Of a DNA stretch of 64,000 nt, positions 37,681 to 51,561 are shown piece after piece. The notes below the pieces were generated by a model that was given only the letters and a program-made list of their open reading frames with translations, did no database searches and was not told the DNA's origin. The stretch is taken from NCBI GenBank assembly GCA_036417435.1, contig CM070910.1:81638784-81702783 (forward strand), written 5' to 3'. Each line of letters opens with the position of its first letter. Positions within the stretch are counted from its first letter, which is position 1. This DNA is from Inia geoffrensis (taxonomy: Eukaryota; Chordata; Mammalia; Artiodactyla; Iniidae). A program made the translations under genes and the position numbers.

Positions 37681-39415
37681 GTTGAGTCGATTTGGCTGAG
37701 CGAGGAGTAGGTCCTGTCTAATATATATTTGGCTTATGGAATGGTATCTGTCCTAAGGTCCATCTCTGGTTTTATGCAGCCTCCCCGCTCTCCTTTGACC
37801 TTAAGCAAGCATAAATTTCTTTTGTAAATGTGAGACTCTGCTGTGTTTTGAAATGCAGTTCATGCGTAGTCGTGTTTCCATTCCCGCTATTAGTGATATC
37901 TTATGATGTTTCTTTTTCTGTGTGACTTATTTCACTTAGAATCATCGTAACTAAATCCACTCATTATGCTGCTACTGGTCTGTGGCCATTGATTTCATTG
38001 TTGAGTGATATTCCATTGTAGGGATGTACCACAACTTCTATATCCATTTTTCTCTTTCTGCGCTATTGAAGTTGTACCATAGTCAAGGTTCCCGTACACA
38101 GAGCAGCCCCAAACTTTGGTGTGGCTCTGTCTTTTTCATTTAAATTTTCCGAATCTATAGCACCATAAGTGGAAGGGCGCTAGGCTCTCTAGCTTGGTTT
38201 TTTCTTTGTTCCAGGAAACACCATCCACTTCTCCAGAGTGGCTGTTTGCAATTTACATCCCGCCCATCAGCATAACAAGGCTGCCGGTTCTCCATGGCCT
38301 GTCCTGCCTCTCTGGATTATACATTTTTTTCGGAGGGCCCTTTTGATCAGTGGGAAGTGAGACTTCCTTGTAGTGCGGATTTCTATTGCAGGCTTGCTTG
38401 GTTGGCCAAAAAGGGCACATGCGTTTTTTCCTGAATATATTCAGGAAAAAACGCATACGCCCTTTTTGGCCAAGTGCATCACTGTCGAAATGCTGCCTCT
38501 TTTCCTACGATTTCAGAGCAATTTTTATCTAGCAACTGATATCTGTTTTCTGAAATTCTGTGTCGTGTTCAAGTCCTCTTCACAGTCTTCCTTCAATAAA
38601 TTTTTGGATGATAGTGGTCATTTGGAACTCCGCAGGATTATGAGTTACAGTGCCAAAACTCTCCTTTTGTCAAATCGCTTTTTGTGAGCTGACCACAAAC
38701 CCGAATAATTGCTTCAGGCCCTAAACTCGTTCCGGCATGGCACGCTGAGCCTTTGGTGAATTCTTCTTCCTGTAGGGAAATCATCGTTCAATGTGCCCGT
38801 CTAAACACATCGAGTTAGCCGCTCATTTGTTCTCCTTATTCCTGCTCATCTTCCACAGAACTTGCAAACTGTGCCAAACAAGAGGTCAAAGGCACTGACT
38901 CTCCAAGTGGGGAGAATGTTAATATCACATCTGGAAAGGCGAACTCGAGTACCAGGGGGGGAAAATGGCGATGAATTTTAGAAATTTTGCCTGATCACTT
39001 CGTGGACCATATTCTGGGTTTTCCATGCATATTTTAGCTGAAGGATAAATCCCTTAAACGTGGAGATTTGGGACCCGTGGAATTTGAATCATGCACCATT
39101 ACCTCAGAGGGTGTGCATTCCCTCACCAATAGTATCAGCCCCAAGTGTCCAGCCTTATCTCTCCCCCAGCTGTGGATGTAGAGGTGGTAAATCCAAGATT
39201 TCTCGCAAGACCTCAAGGACTTATTTAAGAATTTCTCTCTATTTCACAGTCCTTGTGCTTTCTTTTTCAAATTTATTTTTATAAGGGGATTTAGATTATT
39301 TACACTGCTGTGTGTATGCTGCTGTACACAAGTGATTTTCTTATGGAGACCTATAAATGTATGGGTTTTAAGTTTCTTCACAGTCAGGTTTATTCCTAGG
39401 TTTTGAATACGGGGT
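37681..39415. repeat. Satellite monomer U22 (1,735 bp, copy of U6)
   Basis: Palindrome (38402-38473) with the same two mismatches as U6. Confidence 0.97.
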
Positions 39416-41150
39416 GTTGAGTAGATTTGGTTGAGCAAGGAGTAGGTCTTGTCTAATATATATTTGTCTTATGGAATGGTATCTGTGCTAATGTCCATCT
39501 CTGGTTTTATGCAGCCTCCCGACTCTCCTTTGACCTTAAGCAAGCATAAATTTCTTTGGTAAATGTGAGACTGTGTTGTGTTTTGAAATGCACTTCATAC
39601 GTAGTCGTGTTTCCATTCCCGGTATTAGTGATATCTTATGATGTTTCTTTTTCTGTGTGACTTATTTCACTTAGAATCATCGTAACTAAATCCACTCATT
39701 ATGCTGCTACTGGTCTGTGGCCATTGATTTCATTGTTGAGTGATATTCCATTGTAGGGATGTACCACAACTTCTATATCCATTTTTCTCTTTCTGGGCTA
39801 TTGAAGTTGTACCATACTCAAGGTTCCCGTACACAGAGCAGCCCCAATCTTTGGTGTGGCTCTGTCTTTTTCATTTAAATTTTCCGAATCTACAGCACCA
39901 TAAGTGGAAGTGCCCTAGGCTCTCTAGCTTGGTTTTTTCTTTGTTCCAGGAAACACCATCCACTTCTCCAGAGTATCTGTTTGCAATTTACATCCCGCCC
40001 ATCAGCATAACAAGGCTGCTGGTTCTCCATGGCCTGTCCTGCCTCTCTGGATTATACATTTTTTTCGGAGGGCCCTTTTGATCAGTGGGAAGTGAGACTT
40101 CCTTGTAGTGCGGATTTCTATTGCAGGCTTGCTTGGTTGGCCAAAAAGGGCACATGCGTTTTTTCCTGAATATATTCAGGAAAAAACCCATACGCCCTTT
40201 TTGGCCAAGTGCATCACTGTCGAAATGCTGCCTCTTTTCCTACGATTTCAGAGCAATTTTTATCTACCAACTGATATCTGTTTTCTGAAATTCTGTGTCG
40301 TGTTCAAGTCCTCTTCACAGTCTTCCTTCAATAAATTTTTGGATGATAGGGGTCATTTGGAACTCCGCAGGATTATGAGTTACAGTGCCAAAACTCTCCT
40401 TTTGTCAACTCGCTTTTTGTGAGCTGACCACAAACCCGAATAATTGTTTCAGGCCCTAAACTCGTTCCGGCATGGCTCGCTGAGCCTTTGGTGAATTCTT
40501 CTTCCTGTAGGGAAATCATCGTTCAATGTGCCCGTCTAAACACATCGAGTTAGCCGCTCATTGGTTCTCCTTATTCCTGCTCATCTTCCACAGAAATTGC
40601 AAACTGTGCCAAACAAGAGGTCAAAGGCACTGACTCTCCAAGTGGGGAGAATGTTAATATCGCATCTGGAAAGGCGAACTCAAGTACCAGGGGGGGAAAA
40701 TGGCGATGAATTTTAGAAATTTTGCCTGATCACTTCGTGGACCATATTCTGGGTTTTCCATGCATATTTTAGCTGAAGGATAAATCCCTTAAACGTGGAG
40801 ATTTGGGACCCGTGGATTGGGAATCATGCACCATTACCTCAAAGGGTCTGCATTCCCTCACCAATAGTATCAGCCCCAAGTGTCCAGCCTTATCTCTCCC
40901 CCAGCTGTGGATGTAGAGGTGGTAAGTCCAAGATTTCTCGCAAGACCTCAAGGACTTATTTAAGAATTTCTCTCTATTTCACAGTCCTTGTGCTTTCTTT
41001 TTCAAATTTATTTTTATAAGGGTATTTAGATTATTTACACTGCTGTGTGTATGCTGCTGTACACAAGTGATTTTCTTATGGAGACCTATAAATGTATGGG
41101 TTTTAAGTTTCTTCACAGTCAGGTTTATTCCTAGGTTTTGAATACGGGGT
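39416..41150. repeat. Satellite monomer U23 (1,735 bp, copy of U7)
   Basis: Palindrome (40137-40208) with three mismatches, as in U7. It reads CTCCAGAGTATCTG where U7 has CTCCATAGTATCTG. Confidence 0.97.
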
Positions 41151-42884
41151 GTTGAGTCGATTTGGTTGAGCAAGGAGTAGGTCTTGTCTAATATATATTT
41201 GTCTTATGGAATGGTATCTGTCCTAATGTCCATCTCTGGTTTTATGCAGCCTCCCGACTCTCCTTTGACCTTAAGCAAGCATAAATTTCTTTTGTAAATG
41301 TGAGACTGTGTTGTGTTTTGAAATGCAGTTCATACGTAGTCGTGTTTCCATTCCCGGTATTAGTGATATCTTATGATGTTTCTTTTTCTGTGTGACTTAT
41401 TTCACTTAGAATCATCGTAACTAAATCCACTCATTATGCTGCTACTGGTCTGTGGCCATTGATTTCATTGTTGAGTGATATTCCATTGTAGGGATGTACC
41501 ACAACTTCTATATCCATTTTTCTCTTTCTGGGCTATTGAAGTTGTACCATAGTCAAGGTTCCCGTACACAGAGCAGCCCCAAACTTTGGTGTGGCTCTGT
41601 CTTTTCATTTAAATTTTCCGAATCTATAGCACCATAAGTGGAAGTGCCCTAGGCTCTCTAGCTTGGTTTTTTCTTTGTTCCAGGAAACACCATCCACTTC
41701 TCCAGAGTATCTGTTTGCAATTTACATCCCGCCCATCAGCATAACAAGGCTGCTGGTTCTCCATGGCCTGTCCTGCCTCTCTGGATTATACATTTTTTTC
41801 GGAGGGCCCTTTTGATCAGTGGGAAGTGAGACTTCCTTGTAGTGCGGATTTCTATTGCAGGCTTGCTTGGTTGGCCAAAAAGGGCACATGCGTTTTTTCC
41901 TGAATATATTCAGGAAAAAACCCATACGCCCTTTTTGGCCAAGTGCATCACTGTCGAAATGCTGCCTCTTTTCCTACGATTTCAGAGCAATTTTTATCTA
42001 CCAACTGATATCTGTTTTCTGAAATTCTGTGTCGTGTTCAAGTCCTCTTCACAGTCTTCCTTCAATAAATTTTTGGATGATAGTGGTCATTTGGAACTCC
42101 GCAGGATTATGAGTTACAGTGCCAAAACTCTCCTTTTGTCAACTCGCTTTTTGTGAGCTGACCACAAACCCGAATAATTGTTTCAGGCCCTAAACTCGTT
42201 CCGGCATGGCTCGCTGAGCCTTTGGTGAATTCTTCTTCCTGTAGGGAAATCATCGTTCAATGTGCCCGTCTAAACACATCGAGTTAGCCGCTCATTGGTT
42301 CTCCTTATTCCTGCTCATCTTCCACAGAAATTGCAAACTGTGCCAAACAAGAGGTCAAAGGCAGTGACTCTCCAAGTGGGGAGAATGTTAATATCGCATC
42401 TGGAAAGGCGAACTCGAGTACCAGGGGGGGAAAATGGCGATGAATTTTAGAAATTTTGCCTGATCACTTCGTGGACCATATTCTGGGTTTTCCATGCATA
42501 TTTTAGCTGAAGGATAAATCCCTTAAACGTGGAGATTTGGGACCCGTGGATTGGGAATCATGCACCATTACCTCAAAGGGTCTGCATTCCCTCACCAATA
42601 GTATCAGCCCCAAGTGTCCAGCCTTATCTCTCTCCCAGCTGTGGATGTAGAGGTGGTAAGTCCAAGATTTCTCGCAAGACCTCAAGGACTTATTTAAGAA
42701 TTTCTCTCTATTTCACAGTCCTTGTGCTTTCTTTTTCAAATTTATTTTTATAAGGGGATTTAGATTATTTACACTGCTGTGTGTATGCTGCTGTACACAA
42801 GTGATTTTCTTATGGAGACCTATAAATGTATGGGTTTTAAGTTTCTTCACAGTCAGGTTTATTCCTAGGTTTTGAATACGGGGT
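41151..42884. repeat. Satellite monomer U24 (1,734 bp, copy of U8)
   Basis: Palindrome (41871-41942) with three mismatches and the one-T deletion of U8. One c-to-t difference near 42633. Confidence 0.97.
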
Positions 42885-44618
42885 GTTGAGTCGATTTGGT
42901 TGAGCAAGGAGTAGGTCTTGTCTAATATATATTTGTCTTATGGAATGGTATCTGTCCTAATGTCCATCTCTGGTTTTATGCAGCCTCCCGACTCTCCTTT
43001 GACCTTAAGCAAGCATAAATTTCTTTTGTAAATGTGAGACTGTGTTGTGTTTTGAAATGCAGTTCATACGTAGTCGTGTTTCCATTCCCGGTATTAGTGA
43101 TATCTTATGATGTTTCTTTTTCTGTGTGACTTATTTCACTTAGAATCATCGTAACTAAATCCACTCATTATGCTGCTACTGGTCTGTGGCCATTGATTTC
43201 ATTGTTGAGTGATATTCCATTGTAGGGATGTACCACAACTTCTATATCCATTTTTCTCTTTCTGGGCTATTGAAGTTGTACCATAGTCAAGGTTCCCGTA
43301 CACAGAGCAGCCCCAAACTTTGGTGTGGCTCTGTCTTTTCATTTAAATTTTCCGAATCTATAGCACCATAAGTGGAAGTGCCCTAGGCTCTCTAGCTTGG
43401 TTTTTTCTTTGTTCCAGGAAACACCATCCACTTCTCCAGGGTGGCTGTTTGCAATTTACATCCCGCCCATCAGCATAACAAGGCTGCTGGTTCTCCATGG
43501 CCTGTCCTGCCTCTCTGGATTATACATTTTTTTCGGAGGGCCCTTTTGATCAGTGGGAAGTGAGACTTCCTTGTAGTGCGGATTTCTATTGCAGGCTTGC
43601 TTGGTTGGCCAAAAAGGGCACATGCGTTTTTTCCTGAATATATTCAGGAAAAAACGCATACGCCCTTTTTGGCCAAGTGCATCACTGTCGAAATGCTGCC
43701 TCTTTTCCTACGATTTCAGAGCAATTTTTATCTACCAACTGATATCTGTTTTCTGAAATTCTGTGTCGTGTTCAAGTCCTCTTCACAGTCTTCCTTCAAT
43801 AAATTTTTGGATGATAGTGGTCATTTGGAACTCCGCAGGATTATGAGTTACAGTGCCAAAACTCTCCTTTTGTCAACTCGCTTTTTGTGAGCTGACCACA
43901 AACCCGAATAATTGTTTCAGGCCCTAAACTCGTTCCGGCATGGCACGCTGAGCCTTTGGTGAATTCTTCTTCCTGTAGGGAAATCATCGTTCAATGTGCC
44001 CGTCTAAACACATCGAGTTAGCCGCTCATTGGTTCTCCTTATTCCTGCTCATCTTCCACAGAAATTGCAAACTGTGCCAAACAAGAGGTCAAAGGCACTG
44101 ACTCTCCAAGTGGGGAGAATGTTAATATCGCATCTGGAAAGGCGAACTCGAGTACCAGGGGGGGAAAATGGCGATGAATTTTAGAAATTTTGCCTGATCA
44201 CTTCGTGGACCATATTCTGGGTTTTCCATGCATATTTTAGCTGAAGGATAAATCCCTTAAACGTGGAGATTTGGGACCTGTGGAATTTGAATCATGCACC
44301 ATTACCTCAGAGGGTGTGCATTCCCTCACCAATAGTATCAGCCCCAAGTGTCCAGCCTTATCTCTCCCCCAGCTGTGGATGTAGAGGTGGTAAATCCAAG
44401 ATTTCTCGCAAGACCTCAAGGACTTATTTAAGAATTTCTCTCTATTTCACAGTCCTTGTGCTTTCTTTTTCAAATTTAATTTTATAAGGGGATTTAGCTT
44501 ATTTACACTGCTGTGTGTATGCTGCTGTACACAAGTGATTTTCTTATGGAGACATATAAATGTATGGGTTTTAAGTTTCTTCACAGTCAGGTTTATTCCT
44601 AGGTTTTGAATACGGGGT
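42885..44618. repeat. Satellite monomer U25 (1,734 bp, copy of U9)
   Basis: Palindrome (43605-43676) with two mismatches. It differs from U9 at 43818. Confidence 0.97.
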
Positions 44619-46354
44619 GTTGAGTCGATTTGGTTGAGCGAGGAGTAGGTCTTGTCTAATATATATTTGGCTTATGGAATGGTATCTGTCCTAATGTCCA
44701 TCTCTGGTTTTATGCAGCCTCCCGACTCTCCTTTGACCTTAAGCAAGCATAAATTTCTTTTGTAAATGTGAGACTGTGTTGTGTTTTGAAATGCAGTTCA
44801 TACGTAGCCGTGTTTCCATTCCCGGTATTAGTGATATCTTATGATGTTTCTTTTTCTGTGTGACTTATTTCACTTAGAATCATCGTAACTAAATCCACTC
44901 ATTATGCTGCTACTGGTCTGTGGCCATTGATTTCATTGTTGAGTGATATTCCATTGTAGGGATGTACCACATCTTCTATATCCATTTTTCTCTTTCTGGG
45001 CTATTGAAGTTGTACCATAGTCAAGGTTCCCGTACACAGAGCAGCCCCAAACTTTGGTGTGGCTCTGTCTTTTTCATTTAAATTTTCCGAATCTATAGCA
45101 CCATAAGTGGAAGTGCCCTAGGCTCTCTAGCTTGGTTTTTTCTTTGTTCCAGGAAACACCATCCACTTCTCCAGAGTGGCTGTTGGCAATTTACATCCCG
45201 CCCATCAGCATAACAAGGCTGCCGGTTCTCCATGGCCTGTCCTGCCTCTCTGGATTTTACATTTTTTTCGGAGGGCCCTTTTGATTGGTGGGAAGTGAGA
45301 CTTCCATGTAGTGCGGATTTCCATTGCAGGCTTGCTTGGTTGGCCAAAAAGGACGTATGCGTTTTTTCCTGAATATATTCAGGAAAAAACGCATACGCCC
45401 TTTTTGGCCAAGTGCATCACTGTCGAAATGCTGCCTCTTTTCCTACGATTTCAGAGCAATTTTTATCTACCACCTGATATCTCTTTTCTGCAATTCTGTG
45501 TCGTGTTCAAGTCCTCTTCACAGTCTTCCTTAAATAAATTTTTGGATGATAGGGGTCATTTGGAACTCCGCAGGATTATGAGTTACAGTGCCAAAACTCT
45601 CCTTTTGTCAACTCGCTTTTTTGTAAGCTGACCACAAACCCGAATTATTGCTTCAGGCCCTAATCTCGTTCCGGCATGGCACGCTGAGCCTTTGGTGAAT
45701 TCTTCTTCCTGTAGGGAAATCATCGTTCAATGTGCCCGTCTAAACACATCGAGTTAGCCGCTCATTGGTTCTCCTTATTCCTGCTCATCTTCCACAGAAA
45801 TTGCAAACTGTGCCAAACAAGAGGTCAAAGGCACTGACTCTCCAAGTGGGGAGAATGCTAATATCGCATCTGGAAAGGCGAACTCGAGTACCAGGGGGGG
45901 AAAATGGCGATGAATTTTAGAAATTTTGCCTGATCACTTCGTGGACCATATTCTGGGTTTTCCATGCATATTTTAGCTGAAGGATAAATCCCTTAAACGT
46001 GGAGATTTGGGACCCGTGGAATGGGAATCATGCACCATTACCTCAGAGGGTCTGCATTCCCTCACCAATAGTATCAGCCCCAAGTGTCCAGCCTTATCTC
46101 TCCCCCAGCTGTGGATGTAGAGGTGGTAAATCCAAGATTTCTCGCAAGACCTCAAGGACTTATTTAAGAATTTCTCTCTATTTCACAGTCCTTGTGCTTT
46201 CTTTTTCAAATTTATTTTTATAAGGGGATTTAGCTTATTTACACTGCTGTGTGTATGCTGCTGTACACAAGTGATTTTCTTATGGAGACATATAAATGTA
46301 TGGGTTTTAAGTTTCCTCACAGTCAGGTTTATTCCTAGGTTTTGAATACGGGGT
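44619..46354. repeat. Satellite monomer U26 (1,736 bp, copy of U10)
   Basis: Palindrome (45340-45411) with one mismatch and without the extra A of U10. A private GATATCTCTTTTC lies near 45480. Confidence 0.97.
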
Positions 46355-48090
46355 GTTGAGTCGATTTGGTTGAGCGAGGAGTAGGTCTTGTCTAATATAT
46401 ATTTGGCTTATGGAATGGTATCTGTCCTAATGTCCATCTCTGGTTTTATGCAGCCTCCCCACTCTCCTTTGACCTTAAGCAAGCATAAATTTCTTTTGTA
46501 AATGTGAGACTCTGCTGTGTTTTGAAATGCAGTTCATGCGTAGTCGTGTTTCCATTCCCGGTATTAGTGATATCTTATGATGTTTCTTTTTCTGTGTGAC
46601 TTATTTCACTTAGAATCATCGTAACTAAATCCACTCATTATGCTGCTACTGGTCTGTGGCCATTGATTTCATTGTTGAGTGATATTCCATTGTAGGGGTG
46701 TACCACAACTTCTATATCCATTTTTCTCTTTCTGGGCTATTGAAGTTGTACCATAGTCAAGGTTCCCGTACACAGAGCAGCCCCAAACTTTGGTGTGGCT
46801 CTGTCTTTTTCATTTAAATTTTCCGAATCTATAGCACCATAAGTGGAAGTGCCCTAGGCTCTCTAGCTTGGTTTTTTCTTTGTTCCAGGAAACACCATCC
46901 ACTTCTCCAGAGTGGCTGTTGGCAATTTACATCCCACCCATCAGCATGACAAGGCTGCCGGTTCTACATGGCCTGTCCTGCCTCTCTGGATTTTACATTT
47001 TTTTCGGAGGGCCCTTTTGATCAGTGGGAAGTGAGACTTCCTTGTAGTGCGGATTTCCATTGCAGGCTTGCTTGGTTGGCCAAAAAGGGCGTATGCGTTT
47101 TTTCCTGAATATATTCAGGAAAAAACGCATACGCCCTTTTTGGCCAAGTGCATCACTGTCGAAATGCTGCCTCTTTTCCTACGATTTCAGAGCAATTTTT
47201 ATCTACCACCTGATATCTGTTTTCTGCAATTCTGTGTCGTGTTCAAGTCCTCTTCACAGTCTTCCTTCAATAAATTTTTGGATGATAGGGGTCATTTGGA
47301 ACTCCGCAGGATTATGAGTTACAGTGCCAAAACTCTCCTTTTGTCACCTCGCTTTTTTGTAAGCTGACCACAAACCCGAATAATTGTTTCAGGCCCTAAT
47401 CTCGTTCCGGCATGGCACGCTGAGCCTTTGGTGAATTCTTCTTCCTGTAGGGAAATCATCGTTCCATGTGCCCGTCTAAACACATCGAGTTAGCCGCTCA
47501 TTGGTTCTCCTTATTCCTGCTCATCTTCCACAGAAATTGCAAACTGTGCCAAACAAGAGGTCAAAGGCACTGACTCTCCAAGTGGGGAGGATGTTAATAT
47601 CGCATCTGGAAAGGCGAACTCGAGTACCAGGGGGGGAAAATGGCGATGAATTTTAGAAATTTTGCCTGATCACTTCTTGGACCATATTCTGGGTTTTCCA
47701 TGCATATTTTAGCTGAAGGATAAATCCCTTAAACGTGGAGATTTGGGATCCGTGGAATTTGAATCATGCACCATTACCTCAGAGGGTCTGCATTCCCTTA
47801 CCAATAGTATCAGCCCCAAATGTCCAGCCTTATCTCTCCCCCAGCTGTGGATGTAGAGGTGGTAAATCCAAGATTTCTCGCAAGACCTCAAGGACTTATT
47901 TAAGAATTTCTCTCTATTTCACAGTCCTTGTGCTTTCTTTTTCAAATTTATTTTTATAAGGCGATTTAGCTTATTTACACTGCTGTGTGTATGCTGCTGT
48001 ACACAAGTGATTTTCTTATGGAGACATATAAATGTATGGGTTTTAAGTTTCTTCACAGTCAGGTTTATTCCTAGGTTTTGAATACGGGGT
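46355..48090. repeat. Satellite monomer U27 (1,736 bp, copy of U11)
   Basis: Perfect palindrome (47076-47147). It keeps the rare GGATCC near 47747 of U11. Confidence 0.97.
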
Positions 48091-49825
48091 GTTGAGTCGA
48101 TTTGGTTGAGCAAGGAGTAGGTCTTGTCTAATATATATTTGTCTTATGGAATGGTATCTGTCCTAATGTCCATCTCTGGTTTTATGCAGCCTCCCGACTC
48201 TCCTTTGACCTTAAGCAAGCATAAATTTCTTTGGTAAATGTGAGACTGTGTTGTGTTTTGAAATGCACTTCATACGTAGTCGTGTTTCCATTCCCGGTAT
48301 TACTGATATCTTATGATGTTTCTTTTTCTGTGTGACTTATTTCACTTAGAATCATCGTAACTAAATCCACTCATTATGCTGCTACTGGTCTGTGGCCATT
48401 GATTTCATTGTTGAGTGATATTCCATTGTAGGGATGTACCACAACTTCTATATCCATTTTTCTCTTTCTGGGCTATTGAAGTTGAACCATAGTCAAGGTT
48501 CCCGTACACAGAGCAGCCCCAAACTTTGGTGTGGCTCTGTCTTTTTCATTTAAATTTTCCGAATCTATAGCACCATAAGTGGAAGTGCCCTAGGCTCTCT
48601 AGCTTGGTTTTTTCTTTGTTCCAGGAAACACCATCCACTTCTCCAGAGTGGCTGTTTGCAATTTACATCCCGCCCATCAGCATAACAAGGCTGCCGGTTC
48701 TCCATGGCCTGTCCTGCCTCTCTGGATTTTACATTTTTTTCGGAGGGCCCTTTTGATCAGTGGGAAGTGAGACTTCCTTGTAGTGCGGATTTCTATTGCA
48801 GGCTTGCTTGGTTGGCCAAAAAGGGCGCATGCGTTTTTTCCTGAATATATTCAGGAAAAAACGCATACGCCCTTTTTGGCCAAGTGCATCACTGTCGAAA
48901 TGCTGCCTCTTTTCCTACGATTTCAGAGCAATTTTTATCTACCAACTGATATCTGTTTTCTGAAATTCTGTGTCGTGTTCAAGTCCTCTTCACAGTCTTC
49001 CTTCAATAAATTTTTGGATGATAGTGGTCATTTGGAACTCCGCAGGATTATGAGTTACAGTGCCAAAACTCTCCTTTTGTCAACTCGCTTTTTGTGAGCT
49101 GACCACAAACCCGAATAATTGCTTCAGGCCCTAAACTCGTTCCGGCATGGCACGCTGAGCCTTTGGTGAATTCTTCTTCCTGTAGGGAAATCATCGTTCA
49201 ATGTGCCCGTCTAAACACATCGAGTTAGCCGCTCATTTGTTCTCCTTATTCCTGCTCATCTTCCACAGAAATTGCAAACTGTGCCAAACAAGAGGTCAAA
49301 GGCACTGACTCTCCAAGTGGGGAGAATATTAATATCGCATCTGGAAAAGTGAACTCGAGTACCAGGGGGGGAAAATGGCGATGAATTTTAGAAATTTTGC
49401 CTGATCACTTCGTGGACCATATTCTGGGATTTCCATGCATATTTTAGCTGAAGGATAAATCCCTTAAACGTGGAGATTTGGGACCCGTGGAATGGGAATC
49501 ATGCACCATTACCTCAGAGGGTCTGCATTCCCTCACCAATAGTATCAGCCCCAAGTGTCCAGCCTTATCTCTCCCCCAGCTGTGGATGTAGAGGTGGTAA
49601 ATCCAAGATTTCTCGCAAGACCTCAAGGACTTATTTAAGAATTTCTCTCTATTTCACAGTCCTTGTGCTTTCTTTTTCAAATTTATTTTTATAAGGGGAT
49701 TTAGCTTATTTACACTGCTGTGTGTATGCTGCTGTACACAAGTGATTTTCTTATGGAGACATATAAATGTATGGGTTTTAAGTTTCCTCACAGTCAGGTT
49801 TATTCCTAGGTTTTGAATACGGGGT
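48091..49825. repeat. Satellite monomer U28 (1,735 bp, recombinant)
   Basis: The unit follows U12 up to about 49290 and U15/U16-type sequence from about 49328 onward, so it is a second hybrid unit. Palindrome (48812-48883) with one mismatch, as in U12. Confidence 0.96.
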
Positions 49826-51561
49826 GTTGAGTCGATTTGGTTGAGCGAGGAGTAGGTCTTGTCTAATATATATTTGGCTTATGGAATGGTATCTGTCCTA
49901 ATGTCCATCTCTGGTTTTATGCAGCCTCCCCACTCTCCTTTGACCTTAAGCAAGCATAAATTTCTTTTGTAAATGTGAGACTCTGCTGTGTTTTGAAATG
50001 CAGTTCATGCGTAGTCGTGTTTCCATTCCCGGTATTAGTGATATCTTATGATGTTTCTTTTTCTGTGTGACTTATTTCACTTAGAATCATCGTAAATAAA
50101 TCCACTCATTATGCTGCTACTGGTCTGTGGCCATTGATTTCATTGTTGAGTGATATTCCATTGTAGGGGTGTACCACAACTTCTATATCCATTTTTCTCT
50201 TTCTGGGCTATTGAAGTTGTACCATAGTCAAGGTTCCCGTACACAGAGCAGCCCCAAACTTTGGTGTGGCTCTGTCTTTTTCATTTAAATTTTCCGAATC
50301 TATAGCACCATAAGTGGAAGTGCCCTAGGCTCTCTAGCTTGGTTTTTTCTTTGTTCCAGGAAACACCATCCACTTCTCCAGAGTGGCTGTTGGCAATTTA
50401 CATCCCGCCCATCAGCATGACAAGGCTGCCGGTTATCCATGGCCTGTCCTGCCTCTCTGGATTTTACATTTTTTTCGGAGGGCCCTTTTGATCAGTGGGA
50501 AGTGAGACTTCCTTGTAGTGCGGATTTCTATTGCAGGCTTGCTTGGTTGGCCAAAAAGGGCGTATGCGTTTTTTCCTGAATATATTCAGGAAAAAATGCA
50601 TACGCATTTTTTGGCCAAGTGCATCACTGTCGAAATGCTGCCTCTTTTCCTACGATTTCAGAGCAATTTTTATCTACCAACTGATATCTGTTTTCTGAAA
50701 TTCTGTGTCGTGTTCAAGTCCTCTTCACAGTCTTTCTTCAATAAATTTTTGGATGATAGGGGTCATTTGGAACTCCGCAGGATTGTGAGTTACAGTGCCA
50801 AAACTCTCCTTTTGTCAACTCGCTTTTTTGTGAGCTGACCACAAACCCGAATAATTGCTTCAGGCCCTAATTTCCTTCCGGCATGGCATGCTGAGCCTTT
50901 GGTGAATTCTTCTTCCTGTAGGGAAATCATCGTTCAATGTGCCCGTCCAAACACATCGAGTTAGCCGCTCATTGGTTCTCCTTATTCCTGCTCATCTTCC
51001 ACAGAAATTGCAAACTGTGCCAAACAAAAGGTCAAAGGCACTGACTCTCCAAGTGGGGAGAATATTAATATCGCATCTGGAAAGGTGAACTCGAATACCA
51101 GGGGGGGAACATGTCGATGAATTTTAGAAATTTTGCCTGATCACTTCTTGGACCATATTCTGGGTTTTCCATGCATATTTTAGCTGAAGGATAAATCCCT
51201 TAAACGTCGAGATTTTGGACCCGTGGAATGGGAATCATGCACCATTACCTCAGAGGGTCTGCTTTCCCTCACCAATAGTATCAGCCCCAAGAGTCCAGCC
51301 TTATCTCTCCCCCAGCTGTGGATGTAGAGGTGGTAAATCCAAGATTTCTCGCAAGACCTCAAGGACTTATTTAAGAATTTCTCTCTATTTCACAGTCCTT
51401 GTGCTTTCTTTTTCAAATTTATTTTTATAAGGGTATTTAGCTTATTTACACTGCTGTGTGTATGCTGCTGTACACAAGTGATTTTCTTATGGAGACCTAT
51501 AAATGTATGGGTTTTAAGTTTCTTCACAGTCAGGTTTATTCCTAGGTTTTGAATACGGGGT
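49826..51561. repeat. Satellite monomer U29 (1,736 bp, equivalent of U16)
   Basis: Palindrome (50547-50618) with the three-mismatch variant of U15/U16. GCAGTTCATGCG and CCTTCCGGCATGGCATGC tie it to U16 rather than U15. Confidence 0.96.

Larger units (their letters stand above)
32212..49290 (+). repeat. Copy B of the duplication, collinear part
   Basis: This matches copy A about 4450-21528. Single-base differences I could see (A/B) include 7743 t/35505 g, 12208 t/39971 g, 13151 g/40914 t, 16055 g/43818 t, 20035 c/47797 t, a c/t near 42633, a g/c near 45483 and the two homopolymer length changes. About ten differences in ~17 kb, not exhaustively counted, means identity near 99.9%, much higher than between most neighbouring monomers. 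Confidence 0.9.
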
